A stretch of 64,000 nucleotides of DNA from Escarpia spicata (Eukaryota > Annelida > Polychaeta > Sabellida > Siboglinidae), in NCBI GenBank assembly GCA_963995525.1, contig OZ023210.1:4814527-4878526 (forward strand), read 5' to 3'. Below, in pieces: positions 1-56,254 of the stretch (positions within the stretch are counted from its first letter, which is position 1; each line of letters opens with the position of its first letter). The position numbers and the translations under genes were made by a program. The notes beneath the pieces are model-generated. The model was not told the DNA's origin. It made no database searches and was given only the letters and a program-made list of their open reading frames with translations.

Positions 1-174
1 TGATCCGAATGACCAATACATTTTCCCTCCCCATTGTTGTTCCCAATTTTTACTAGAGAATGTATTACAACAATGTGTTTTTTGTAATAAACAAATGTCT
101 ACTTTGTTGGTTTTTAAATATTGAATAATTTTTTCTCTCTTCCGAAATTCTTTGAGACCCCTGCAATTTAAAGA
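1..174 (-). pseudogene. L1/Tx1-type LINE ORF2, start of the AP endonuclease (continues off the left edge)
   Basis: Read on the minus strand from about 174 to 1, an open frame gives SLNCRGL, then a stretch ending WGGKMYWSFGS. This is the start of the apurinic/apyrimidinic-type endonuclease of L1/Tx1 LINE ORF2, which nicks target DNA. The family's catalytic QETH motif reads QKTH here, so the catalytic Glu is a Lys and the copy should be inactive. It lies just downstream, on the same strand, of the ORF1 remnant at 401-990, as ORF2 follows ORF1 in an intact element. The rest of the endonuclease would be outside the window. Confidence 0.72.
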
Positions 175-400
175 CGAAACTCGTCATTTGTTACTCATTA
201 AAGTTTTTTCTAGTTTTATTTTTCTCTTTAATCTTCAGTTCCACATTTCTTCTAATTTGGAATGGCAGATTCCGATTCATAACCTGAGTTATGATCGGAA
301 TCTACCTCCATTATCACCTACTTCCCCCAGCCTTCTCTGGTGACTGGACATTTTCTTCAATCCCCTGAACTGGTGGGCTCTGTGAGTTTCCCCTCTCCAG

Positions 401-990
401 TTAAGACTCCTTTGGTACTGGCCTCACAATCTTATTTCTATTCCTTCTCAGTTCAGCTAGTCTGTCTAAATCTAAATCTAATCTTTGGATGCCTTCCGCG
501 GCAACCACCCACGCTTTTCGTTCCTCCTTAGACAAACCATTTAAATTTTAATGCTGAACGCATTTGTTCGGTTAGTGTATCTATTCTTTGTTCGGAATTG
601 ATCGCGCTTTGTAGGTGGGCTCCTACATAGGCGGTGCTTACCTCGTCTGTCGCCTTTGTCTCCGCCGGTGCTGCCGTCACACTACCGTGCGTGCCGTCTC
701 TGTTGTTGCGTAACTGGGCGTTGACTGTCGCATTTTCCATTGTCGTCTCAGCTTCTATTCTTTCTTGCGAAGGGGTCTCCGCGACTGTCTCTTCGTCTAC
801 ACACATGTCTTCTGCCATTCCTTCTCTGTCTTCTCCCTCTCCGCTCTTCTTCCTACGGGTAGCTTTGGCGTGTGTTGCCTTCTTCTCACTACACCCCTCT
901 GTCGTGTGACCATACTCACCATGATGACGACAGAAGGGTGTAGTGCATTCTCTGCGGTAGTGACCTGTTTTCCGACATTTTAAACAATTT
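401..990 (-). pseudogene. L1/Tx1-type LINE ORF1, zinc-knuckle C-terminal part, frameshifted
   Basis: On the minus strand the frame starts with a Cys/His-rich stretch (CLKCRKTGHYRREC, then CRHHGEYGHTTEGC), as in the CCHC zinc knuckles of LINE ORF1 RNA-binding proteins. A Lys/Glu-rich linker follows, then a charged C-terminus. The frame breaks near 530 (stop after KFKWFV) and resumes in another frame as a charged helical tail rich in Leu, Asp and Arg, ending at the stop at 401-403. The role would be RNA binding in the retrotransposition particle. The part upstream of the knuckles is missing: the sequence switches abruptly at about 990-1000 to plus-strand ORF2. Confidence 0.62.
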
Positions 991-999
991 CAATATTTA

Positions 1000-3669
1000 T
1001 GGGAAACATTAGAATCAAGTGTTGAACAAAATAGTGAGTGGTGGGAAGAATGTAAAATACAATTCCGGCAGTTAATAATGTCCCACTCTATCCGCTTATC
1101 ACGAGTTAAGCACTCTGAATTACAAGAAGCAAACCTAAAATTAAAAAGACTAAACCGACTCGGAAATAAACACGAAATATCACAAGATTTACAAAACCGA
1201 ATTAAAGAAGCACAAAACTTAGTAGATTCCATTAATAATACATTGCTAGAAGGTTCATAAATAAGATCCAAAGTCAATTACTTAGAAAATGACGAAAAAC
1301 CTACACGTTTTTTCTTATATAAAGAAAAAGGGCGGCCACAGATAAATATATTAAAGTCTTGAACAATGATAAAGGAGAAATACTTACTACAAATAATGAA
1401 ATAAAAGAAGAATGTAGACAGTATTATGAAAAACTGTACAGCCGAAAACATACTGACGCTTCCCTAAACGACTATTTTCTTAAAGACATTCCAAAACTGA
1501 GTGAAGAGAGTTCACAAAACTGTGAAGGACAAATAACGTTGGAAGAATGTAAGAAAGCAATAAAACAAATGGAGAATAATAAATCCCCAGGACCGGATGT
1601 ATTACCCAAATAATGTTATACATTCGCCTTTCCTTACATTGGTAAATCGTTTGTAAATCTGATAAATCGTTGTTGGCTAGAGAGGAAACTTCCAAAATCC
1701 CAAAGACAGTGTATAATAACATTAATATGTAAAGACAAAGAAAATGCAGAACTATTGAAAAATTGGCGTCCGATTTCCTTATTAAATTGCGATTATAAAA
1801 TTGTGTCCAAAGCTCTTACTGCAAGATTAAAGACAGTAATGGATGAAATAGTGCATCCAGACCAAACGTGTTCAATTCCAGGGCGTACCATCCAAGATAA
1901 CATACATCTGATTCGAAATATTATAGAATATAATAAAGGGACAAATATGGCAGGTGCCATTATATCATTAGATCAATCTAAAGCGTTTGATAGAGTATCG
2001 CATACATATTTATTTATTGTACTAGAAGCCTTTGGGTTTGGACCTCAGTTTATTTCTTTGGTTAAACTATTATATGCAGATGTGTCAAGCCAAATATTAG
2101 TAAACGGGTTCATTACAGAGTCGTTACCAGTTCAGTGTAGTGTCCGACAGGGATGCAGCCTGTCACCTTTGTTGTATGAGCTGTGTATAGAACCCTTTGC
2201 TCATCGCATACGTAATGATCCCATGTTCAAAGGTTTCCCACTTCCTGGGACACATGAGGAGGCAAACATATCACTGTATGCCGATGATACAACTTTATTT
2301 GTAACGAACGACAGTTCTATCAGGAAAATACTAATGCTAATAGAATTGTATGAGTTGGTTTCAGCAGCGAAGTTAAACAGACAAAAAACATTTGGAACAT
2401 GGTTGGGTAAATGAAGAGATAGAAAAGACCAGCCTTTTGGTTTAAAATGATCGAGCGAACTTAAGAAGTTATATGGCATTTATTTAGGGTCAGACCATGC
2501 TGAAAGTAACAACAGGGGAAAATTGATTCGAAAATTGAAAAAAAAAACTGTAAATTTATTTAGTAACAGACTTGACATTTAAAGGTAGAAGCGTTATCTT
2601 ACATACGGTTATCTGTAATTCCATTTGGTATACAGGAAGTGTATTATTTATGCCTGCATACATATAAACTCGGTTAAACAAATTATTGTTTTCATTCTTA
2701 TGGAAAAACAAAGTAGAAATGGTTAACAGAAAGACAATGCATAACAGTTTCTTTGAAGGAGTGATGAATGTAGTAAACATACGTATTAAATTGAATGCAT
2801 TATTAATTAAACACGTGCTGACATTAATAAAAGGAAGTCAGGCAAAATGGATTGTTCTTGCATGGTATTGTATAGGGCTACAACTATGAAAATAGAATTC
2901 CTCTCTAGCAGATATGACTATACCACATTCCGAGCCAGTTTCCGTGTTCTATAGAGATGCCTTAAAGTGTTTCCACAGGTTCGTTGAAGATTTTCCCAAT
3001 TACAGTGGAACGGAAATAGTAATTACAAAGATTATATATAATAAATTAATGAAAGTGCACCCACCATATGTCGGATTCATTTTCCCGTCAATTGAATTTG
3101 AACTGGTCTGGAAGAATGTCCACTGTCAATTCGTAAATCCAAAATATAGAGATTTAGCATGGAGAATTGCACACCAAAGCATTGATGACGCAATTAAAAT
3201 TGTACACCTTCAAACTTAGTAAAACACCCAAGTGTAATATATCTATGCGAAGGGAGGAGTCTTTCACTCATCTTTTGTTTAGATGTACTTTAGTGCAAGA
3301 ACATTGGACTTTCGTCGAAACTGTTTTTGAAAGTTTGACAGATATTACTTTTCACATAAACGAAAACCTTGTAGTATTCAATCTTAAAAAAAAATGAATG
3401 TCCCACAATTTAACGAAATGCTGCTGTTCTTGGTGAACTTACATAAGTATTGCATATGGACAAAGAGGATTGAAATAAAGTATGACAAAAAGAAGATGAT
3501 AACCTTGTGTATAAAACGTATCTTTATTAGATGTTTAGAATCGCGAATTAAAACAGATTGCCTCCGATTCGACAGAGAACATTTAGAAAAATACTGGTGT
3601 AGAAACAGTAACGTAGCTTACATGGATAACGATAACATTAAAATTCTGTTGCGGCTACATCCACCGTAA
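1000..3669 (+). pseudogene. L1/Tx1-type LINE ORF2: reverse transcriptase and C-terminal zinc-binding region, decayed
   Basis: A broken reading frame runs through several frames. In order: the post-endonuclease linker (ETLESSVEQNSEWWEECK), the palm entry (NNKSPGPD, then NWRPISLLNCDYKI at about 1757), the LDQSKAFDRV aspartate motif near 1970, RQGCSLSPLL near 2150, the catalytic LYADDTTLF near 2275, and AKLNRQKT followed by WLGK. A zinc-binding C-terminal domain ends it (CNISMRREESFTHLLFRC near 3230). The WLGK, GIYLG and zinc-binding tail are typical of the L1/Tx1 clade. At least five stops or frameshifts are visible (about 1258, 1611, 2412, 2890, 3218, 3395). It is an old, dead insertion. Confidence 0.85.
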
Positions 3670-4801
3670 ATACATTATCCAAAGATGACTTTCGACACTT
3701 TTTAGTTCATATGATATTGGAAACAAATGTCATAATAATTTTTATAGCAGTCTTAACGAAGTGTTTCAGTAAAACGAAAAACCAGTGGGACGCCCAGAGA
3801 AACTACCCCAACTGGAGAACAACCGACATCGTGATATCAGATTGATGTGGCGCACCAGCGGAACGACTATACAGTGAACAATAACAGAACGCGTCACGCA
3901 CCAGATCGCTCGTTACGTAACAGTGAACACAGAGTCGTCCGTACGGAACGGGCAGCACGACGCACAGTGACACCCAAGCACGTTATACACAAAGACTGTC
4001 TTAACTACACAGAGCTTTTCAAGTCGTCTGGACTTGCAGGAACTGGAAACAAACAAACATTTATTTAAAATGCCTGCCAGCAGAGCCGTTCTACCTTAAA
4101 CAACGAACACTAATGTTTGTTTGTTGTACAAAAAGTTACATATTTCCAGCTCTACCCGTTTGGTTATTTTCATTTTCAATACTCGAACATGGTGGTTTGG
4201 TACTCATACTATATGGGCTTTGAGTTTGACGCGGTAGGATACATCCGATATGCCTGTACAACATAATGTCATAACATCATCCAGGACCAATAGAGTGGGA
4301 GTCACCACCTACAGTCCGTGCAGCCTTTCCACAAACTTGTATTGGAACTTGTGGAGTGGAACCTTGTAGAAGGGTCTACCTCCACAAGGGTCTACCTCCA
4401 CAAGTCTTGGCGCGGTCGTAATAAGCCCGTAAGCACCATCACGTTATATATTATTATGATTCATCCCTTATTGTCATTGTTGGGACCAATGGAGGGAGAT
4501 AATATCCCGTACGTCCAAAATCATTACGGGAAAGGATAAATATATATCGCGTCATTTCTCAACAAAAGTAATTACCCTTACCCAGCAATTTATAGCTTTG
4601 GTTTAAACTCAAACGGTTAGAGCAGGCGATTGCAGATATATTATGCTCCAGTGTTTGAACAAAATAACTCATTCAAACTGGTTAAATATTCTTATAAAAT
4701 GTTTTTGATAATATGAGTTTGATAATGTTTTATCCGTATTATATGTACAACCTTTATTTGTAAATATAATATGTACTATATGCGAATAAACATTGAAAAA
4801 A
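3670..4801 (+). other. Non-coding stretch after the LINE ORF2, possibly its 3' UTR
   Basis: No gene is supported. The AT content rises and the stretch ends at an AATAAA-like signal followed by an A-run near 4783-4801, as expected for a LINE 3' end. A 19-bp tandem duplication (GGGTCTACCTCCACAAG core) lies at about 4370-4404. Membership of the same LINE is inferred from position only. Confidence 0.35.
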
Positions 4802-7800
4802 AGTATTATATAAACGAGCCTATTTTTTAAAGATGCTTATTTTGGTTCGTTAGCCCATCGCCAATCCTGTTTTTTATGTCCAGGGGCCAGTTTCATGAAG
4901 CGGCTAAGAATGTTCTTAATGCTAAGATGATTGTCTTAGTAAATTACGTGATTTTTTAAAATATAAGCGGTCATGTGCTTTACGCGGGATCGACATCCCA
5001 TGCATTCGAAAATAATAACAGCACACACGTGCTTTGGCGTATCAAGATGAAGATTCCAAAGAGGTTGTACAAAGGTACGTATTACACTATCGCAGTTAGC
5101 AACAAGAACGCGTAGCTGTGTATTAATTCAACGAGAATTGCAACTTGCAAACGTCTACGCTCGACTCGAATCTGACTCTCAGACAGTCACCATATTATGA
5201 TATTAGCCAGAGAATCGGTTAAAGAGTGACAACGTCAACGAGCATAATATTTGATATGTATTGTATTTGGTTACGCAGGATCTTGTTAATAAGCTATGTT
5301 ATTCCGACAGTACATATAGAGTAGATGACGTGAAGGTGCGAAATGAAAAGAAACATTGCTTTGGCAGCAGGCCCCTTTTGATCGTGCGAGTAACTTAGTC
5401 AGGGAGCAACCGTGATTTCGTGCAACAGAACGTCAAACACGGGAGTATTATATTGGTGATCGTAATTATTAAAACATTGTTTTGTGACTCATATTTTGAT
5501 ACTATTACAGCTGAATATTGTTGATTTGCATTGAATTTTATGCACAATAATTAAGATGGTGAATATATTCAATATATAAATGTAAACGTGTAAATACATA
5601 ACATATCAATACAGCTAGAGTACACCATATATATAAGGATTACACAAGAAAATGCACGCACTTGTTTTTATTGTGGTCCTTGATGCCTGGCTATAGTGTA
5701 TGTAATGCATTAATTGGTATCCCGTGATACCTTTCAACTGACATATGCCAGCTATTCTGATGCATTTACCAATATTTCTATATATTCTTAGCACAGCAAT
5801 ATATAAATACAAAATACGTCACTTAAATTATGATATTGCTAGAGGCCACACTGCAACCCATGAATGAGACTGAGAGGAGGCAGAGGAGGGGCTAGAGGCG
5901 GTCACCCGGGCCAGGCACACACAGGGAGGATACATAGTCTGCGGCAGGCCCACATTTGATCAATCGACGTAATTTCAAATTTATAACAATCAACCACGTA
6001 TAAGTTATTAACACATTTTAATGTGCACATTTAAATATACATTTGTTTTCATACACATTTTAATAATAACATCTTGGACATGGAAAACTGGATTGTGACT
6101 TCTGCACTTGTATATTATACCCAATGTATCAACAAAGACATATTAATACACCTTTAAAAAGTATTTAGCATATGGCGATGACTCTGGAATAAATTTATAA
6201 AATAAATTATTCATCCTTGAAGAAGGTAGACATACATACCAGTAAACCTCAGGCTTAAAATATATCAAACATGACTATGTGTAGTAGTTACACATGGCAG
6301 ACACTGACATGAATTTGTATACTGAAAAATATATATATATATAAATGCACTTTACTGATGCTTTACTGATTAACAGAATTCAAATCAGTCGATAATATTG
6401 ACTAAGATCAAGAACAATTTTAAATTCATGTAATGACAATGAATACCTAGTAAAGAAAAATAGTTTTAAATTGTCACCATTTTAATAAATAGCATATTCC
6501 ACTAATGTCTGCATGCTGTATCAACCCACCCCCTTCCTCCACCCGGAACAACCCCGGTAAACACCGACTGTTCCTAAGATATCAACATGTATAGATGCAG
6601 CTGTAGTAGAACATTTCTTTCTGCCTTTTTTCTTGTGAAATGCTGCAGATCATACATGAAACATTATTTTATATTTAATGATTATGACAATGAACAACTC
6701 CATAATTATTTACTCCCAACATTACTATGATGCCTGTTTTTGTTTATTGAATATATGTTTTTCTTTACAGGAGATTGAACTAGTGTGCTTAGTACTACTA
6801 GCTCTCCAAGTTAATATGGCATACTGGGCAGTTGTATGTCCAGGATCTTGGACAAGATTGTACAGCAGTGCAATATGCTGCATACCAACAGTTTGTCATG
6901 TGAATGTCCACCGAGTGATCCAAATTGTGTCGTGTGTTGCATCCGTGACAAATTCCCCAGTGCCGATGGGGTGTACACTGGCTTTCAGATCAGTCAGTTA
7001 GCTTGACTGACTGGAAACCAATGTAGACTGCAGGTTGCTCGACATAACAATGTGATGGCGCCTGACTAGCTCTGCAGTTGGTGATGGAACGGTGGGTGCC
7101 AGGGTCTCGCAGATATGGCATGAATCTTCGGGTACAACTTTCAATGCTGTGAGAGAGGTTAAGTGTCGAACATTCTTCGGAGAACTACATCGGTTTAGAT
7201 ATCGATGACATCACTGTATGTTTTCGCTGTCTTTGATGGTACTGCATATCAGCTTCCTGACTTGTTGCTGTACATCTGCATTTACCTATACCGGAGAAAA
7301 AATGAAAATTAGCATGGCTGTGGCATGTATGATATTTTGTTTATACGTGACGACATATTTATCAAAAGTCAATAACATAAGGTATTTGTATTAAATTTAA
7401 CTATAACGTTTAGCAGTGTCCATGAAAAAATACATGAATTATCCAGCATTGTTACAGTGGTAGGGTTTCATTGTGTTTGTGTTGCTGATAGTCGGTGGCA
7501 ACATACACCAGATGTTGATACACTGACAGCAGCATTTTACTTGTTTAAATTATCTATGTATCACGAGGACTGTTATATACTTTTCATGCCACGTATCATT
7601 TTTCTCAATTATTCTTTTTTATCACTGTTTTATATTTTCACAAATAATTAACATTACATTTTCATTTCTCATGATAATTAAACAACACTTGAGTAAGGTT
7701 AGTTCTGATATGGTGTAGTATCCAGTCCTCTGTAGCAGATACTCTTCATACAGCTGAGTAAACTGGAGCAATGTAGCATGTAGTGATTGTATATGTAAAT

Positions 7801-8900
7801 CTCTGTCACATGGCGATGACCCTGTCTAGTCTGGTCACTATTTTTTTGCGAGTTGTAAACACACCAAACATTGCACAAACTACACAATTTTCGAACTTGA
7901 TATAGTATTGATGTTATTTTAACAAAGAATCGTAAAATAGTTATTTTATTTGATATTACATCTTACATTTGTTCAACAAAATATCTTTCTAAGTAATTTG
8001 TTCTCATTGGTTTACATTTTATGGGCATTAAATATTTTTGTTGTTGTTAAATACACATAATTTTTTAGTCACTAATTTTGTGAGTTGTAATCATATAAGG
8101 TACGTATACACTACAACTAGCATTTGATATCACATGTACTAGTGTTGTTTTTTTGCAATAAAAAATCGTGATAAAAGTAACTGTTTTTTTATATGTACCT
8201 GACATTTTGTTGAACCTCTTCCTAATTTTTGTTTCTATTGTTGCTTTGCATTTTATGTGCATGTGATATTAAAAATTGTTACATCATACATAACAAGTGC
8301 AGTGATTGTACCAGTAGTTGTATTGTGCTTTTCATTATTTTGTAGTCAATCTCATCAAATAGTTTCAATAAAATGTTTTTACTTTACATTGTCTTTATTT
8401 TAATTTACATGCATTTCTAACAACAATATGCAATTTAACGAGGACACCCATTACTGCAAAATCCTCATGCAGACAAACAAAACTATCATATACAGGGGTG
8501 AAACCTCCACTGGCGGCCGAACCAAATGGTGTAGTCAAAATTTTGTCGCTACCGAGCCGCCATAACTATAACTTCTGCCGCTCTGCTGCCTCGGCTGGAG
8601 TGGTGATATCGGAATTCGGGTGGTGGGGTGGTATTGAAACATTTTCGGAACTGCATAGGCATGATTATTATGAAAGTACAATCACTGAGGCTTGGCTGTA
8701 TTGGTCCACGTGTATTTACTTGCACTGTATATATAAATTTATGTTTGCAGCAGAAATATTCCAAATTAAATAAATGGAACATTAAGTTCAAAATGTGAAC
8801 TGCAAATCAAATGTAGAATGTAACTGAAAGTTTCACAAAAGCAAAGATGGTGTAACTGTTCCCACATAAGAGTGGTCAGAATAAAACATAAAACATGTTT
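4802..8900. other. AT-rich intergenic DNA, no supported gene
   Basis: Both strands are broken by frequent stops. At 4884 a GGCCAGTTTCATGAAGCGGC motif resembles the ends of the small repeat at 49,030-49,207, so a relative of that element may end here. A Cys-rich phrase near 6905-6995 (CVVCCIRDKFPSADGV in one frame) has no start, splice or family support, so I do not call it a gene. Confidence 0.5.
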
Positions 8901-8977
8901 GCATATCTTCCAACTTTCAATTATTATGCTATGATATATATATATATAAATCATAGCATAATAATTGGAAGATATGC
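8901..8977. repeat. Long imperfect hairpin around a TA microsatellite
   Basis: The left arm (GCATATCTTCCAACTTTCAA followed by TTATTATGCTATGAT) is repeated in reverse complement on the right (ATCATAGCATAATAATT, then GGAAGATATGC), missing six bases. The loop is a TA run. It may be a tiny MITE or a replication-slippage inversion. Confidence 0.7.
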
Positions 8978-9071
8978 AGCTCAGGACAGTTAGAACAAAC
9001 GTAAGTATTAATTGCTGCTGCTATGCAAACGTGACATATATATATTTATAATACAGTGGTAGGGTTAAATA

Positions 9072-9207
9072 TATATATATATATATACATATTATATGTG
9101 TTGAAGCTGTCAAATTTGTGTTGAACCTGTCAAAAATAAATAAATTGGAATATGGAATGAGTGAGATTATTTGTGAAAATGAACATCGTTTGACAGCACT
9201 ACTACAC

Positions 9208-9252
<45 letters not shown>

Positions 9253-9253
9253 A
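9072..9253. repeat. TA dinucleotide microsatellites
   Basis: Two TA runs, at about 9072-9088 and 9210-9253, are separated by unique sequence. They lie close to the hairpin at 8901 in the AT-rich upstream flank. Confidence 0.85.
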
Positions 9254-9254
9254 T

Positions 9255-11205
9255 AATATGTATGTGTGTGTGTGGTATGTAACTTGTAAACTTTTTGTAA
9301 AGTTTTAATTTCATTAACAGGTTTAATGGTTATTTGCCCACCACTCAAGTGTGAAAAGGTCATTTGCCCAGTTGTAAAAAAAATTAATATGATATGAGAG
9401 TGGCAAAGTGATTATTGTATTTATATTGTAAAGGTAGTACATAACAAACAAATAGACAATTTACAAATGTCAACTTATTAACTAAGTACAGGTAGAACAT
9501 AGATGGGCTGGAAAGAAGGTTACAGGAAATAAAGTCACAACGTAATTTTATTCGAAAAATATAAAATAAATAAAAAGTTTAGCAATTTTTCACTGATAGT
9601 TCAACAAAACACAGTTTGAGGAATTCAATAGTAAACCATGCAAAATACCCAATGCCTTAGTTCTGATCTAAATGTGTCATTCACCTAATAATGTTAATTA
9701 ATGAGGAGGACATTTGGCTGGCAGTGGGTGAAACCCTGGCAGTGTCCACAAAGTTCTACTGTTTACTCAGAGGGTGGATTACCACCTGTTACTGTCCAAG
9801 GATCAATATCCCCTTTGCTCTTTAGCTGGACTGCAATGTGCCACTGCAAGCTGCCTACACTTGTCTAAAGGCTGGCTGAGTCACTGTAAGTCTTTAGAAG
9901 AAGATTCCAGCAGTTAGTCATGTCTCTTATGAGAGCAACAAAGGCATTTTATTATGGATTTCCTGGCTTGATTTAACAAACAAAAATGATTATGGCCTTT
10001 CAACTACTTGCAACTGTTGTTATATTAGATGTTTCTGACTGGGAAAGTATGTTCATTGAAGCGAAGCCCCTGTGGCTTCAGTGTGATCGACTTGAAAACA
10101 ATTTGTACTGTCCTGTCAGAAACCAGAAAAATTTAATCACGCAAAGTAAGATGAAGTGTATTAATTAAATGAAACGGAAAATAAATTTACAAAATTTTTC
10201 TACAAAATGTATGAATGTAGAAGTATAAATTACAAAATGCATGTTAGTGATAAATTGTAATGTTTTGGATGTTTTTTTCTCGTGAAAGACCAAAATAAAA
10301 AACAACTAAAACATAACTTATATAATTTACATGTACAAATGGATTTGTAACTTAACAAAACATGGGTTGCAATTCTTTGTATAGTAACGGTAATTCTCTG
10401 CTCTCTCACACAAATCATTCGCAAGCTATCGATACATGTTATTGTTATGGACATTTTCACAGTATTGAGGGATGGTGGTTTTCTGAACATAATAAGCAAC
10501 ATAATATTATATTCATACGAATAAATATGCGTGGCTGACTACTTTGAAATTACTAACCTGTCTAGAAGAAGGTTTACGAACGCTCGTCTGTTCTTAGTCT
10601 TACTCCAGCTCTTTCTTTTGTGACTTGTGTCGTTCCACAAATCCATACTGTTTTTGTTCTCAAAATAAACCGTCTGGCGCGAATATTGTCGTTGTCTGCG
10701 TAATTTGGCCCTTTTTCGCTGAGTCGGTGGTATATGTCCGAGGACGTCCCATCGTCGGCGTAAATGCCATAAAATATGAACGTGTTATATAAACACTTGC
10801 GAACACTGTACTATCAACAAAAACGGCTTGATCGAGGCACCAATCTTGAGGGTTAGAGGTCAGTCTCGCCCAAATTCGCGAACACGATACTATTATATGA
10901 AGTTTCCACTTCCAGATGCATGTCCAAGTTCAAGTAAGTGTTGCTAGTTTCGACTCCTTCGACTCGAAACCAAATTCGAAATAGTTCAAATTTCAACAAA
11001 AAAGTGCACCAACGAACTAGGATATTATAGTGGATACTTGATAGCTTTGTTTTTTCGGTAAATTATTCAGAAAAGCGAGGAGCATAAACATTTAACTGAT
11101 ATTGCAGCTTTAACATGGGAAATTTCCCTATCTTTTAACAATGAATAAAATATCCTTCATTTCAGTAGCATCATTGAATATACGGGAGCCTTTTGGCGCG
11201 TTGAA
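9255..11205. other. Intergenic DNA, no supported gene
   Basis: No frame longer than about 100 codons shows recognisable motifs. The stretch at 10,550-11,000 is less AT-rich. It could hold an untranslated first exon or promoter of the acyl-CoA synthetase gene, but nothing in the sequence proves this. Confidence 0.45.
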
Positions 11206-11206
11206 T

Positions 11207-11306
11207 TGGATTTGGATTGGTGCAAGGGTGAACCGGGAATACTTCCCTATCTTTTAACATGGGAAAGCCGGAACTACTTTCTTTCACTTGCACCAATCCA
11301 AATCCA
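11207..11306. repeat. 100-bp inverted-repeat element (small MITE-like hairpin)
   Basis: TGGATTTGGATTGGTGCAAG at the left matches, in reverse complement, CTTGCACCAATCCAAATCCA at the right end, with about 50 bp between. The interior CCCTATCTTTTAACATGGGA resembles repeated modules of the 26.07-kb foldback element (TTAAAGATAGGG, TAACATGGGAGAG). Confidence 0.7.
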
Positions 11307-11309
11307 GCC

Positions 11310-12442
11310 CTGCGTTCTGATTGACGCGATATACTACTCTTGTGTTCCGCTTGTCATGGTTCAAGCCTTCTCACAGTTTCGTAAATACACGTGTGATCGC
11401 AAGCTCTCAGTTCGAGTCTTATACCGGAACATATATACACAGTATATCATTCAACTGCTCTCTGGCTATTTCATCATTTGGATGCACCAGTTTCGTCATG
11501 AGAATTAAATGTAGTCTGGCAGCTGAAGCAATAACACGATGTCTTAAAATATATTGTAAACGTTCTGTTATTCCTCTGATGCACGGAACTGTGATTTGTA
11601 TGTCTTCGAGTCACTAACATCTGAATATAACTCAGTCGTCACAGACAAAACGGAATAAAAGTATGACACCGGAGAAAGCTAGCAAGGTATCTCATTAATC
11701 GAGACGAAATGAAATGGCGGATTCAGACGGCAAGCAGAAGAAGAATTAAATCCTAGAATTCGGTTCCGAAAGAATTACATCGGTTATCAAAACATAGCAG
11801 TTAGTCAACGTTAATTAAAGAGCAATCATTGATAACCACAATCATTGTCCACAAGCCAAACTGAGCTCTTAAACCGGACCCGCTAGTAATACAGTACGTC
11901 AGTCGACAACACAAATGTATGTTCTTGTTGCTTGTTGTTGGGAAGGAATTACTAAACTAATAAAAATAACAAAACGTAGTTAAATCTCTAGAGGACAGTT
12001 AACTTCTAATGGAGCTGATAAGTGAACATTTTCAGGGGAATCTTTCAAATGGTGATACAAACACCAACATTGGCATGAATACTCACCAGGGACCAGGGAC
12101 CATTATTTATAGGCAAGCATATATTACTGTTCACAGCTTACTACGTGTCAGACATTGACTGCGGATTGAAGCAGGTAAGGTCGCACAAAGAAATGACGTA
12201 GTGTTGGTATTGGATACAATAACACATCCAGTGATTAGGTATGACGCGGATTGACTAATGTGTAAATCGCGACACAAAATAAAATCTCATGTCAACGTAG
12301 TAGTAGTGCTGAGAATAGTACATACGGAAACATAATTATAGTGTTATACTGGGCATTACTCAAATCCCAAATGGCGTAGCTTTAGCTGTGGTATTATATG
12401 AGTTAATATTAACATGCAATATATCATGACCATAACAATTTT
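11310..12442. other. Intergenic or 5' flanking DNA, no supported gene
   Basis: No coding motif was found. A non-coding upstream exon of the acyl-CoA synthetase gene carrying its start codon could lie here or further left, because the first recognisable coding exon has no in-frame ATG before its membrane anchor. Confidence 0.4.
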
Positions 12443-12462
12443 GTGTTCCAATTCTTGAATAG

Positions 12463-12530
12463 CGTGCGTGTGCATGCGTGTGCGTGCGTGTGCGTGCGTA
12501 TGTGTGTGCATGTCTGTGCCTGTGGGGGTA
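12463..12530. repeat. Imperfect GT/GTGC microsatellite
   Basis: Alternating GTGTGC and GTGCGT units give a purine-pyrimidine tract about 200 bp upstream of the first recognised coding exon. Confidence 0.8.
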
Positions 12531-12724
12531 TGTTAACGTTTTCCACCTATACGGTTTGCATTTTGGGTGGAAAACGTTTTGAAATTAATTTAAGAACCGT
12601 CGGAAGAAAAGTACCGCCTTTATTTATTTCCCAACTTCGGTTCAAACCTCGTGATGTAATCATCACTATGTAACTTCGTGATGCAACATAGCTAATTTCA
12701 CTAACATAATAAACCTTTGACCAG

Positions 12725-56254
<43,530 letters not shown>

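Noticed and set aside
6678..7001. 107-codon frame with a Cys-rich alternative frame
   Set aside because: No start context, splice pattern or family motif was convincing; codon pattern is that of AT-rich non-coding DNA.
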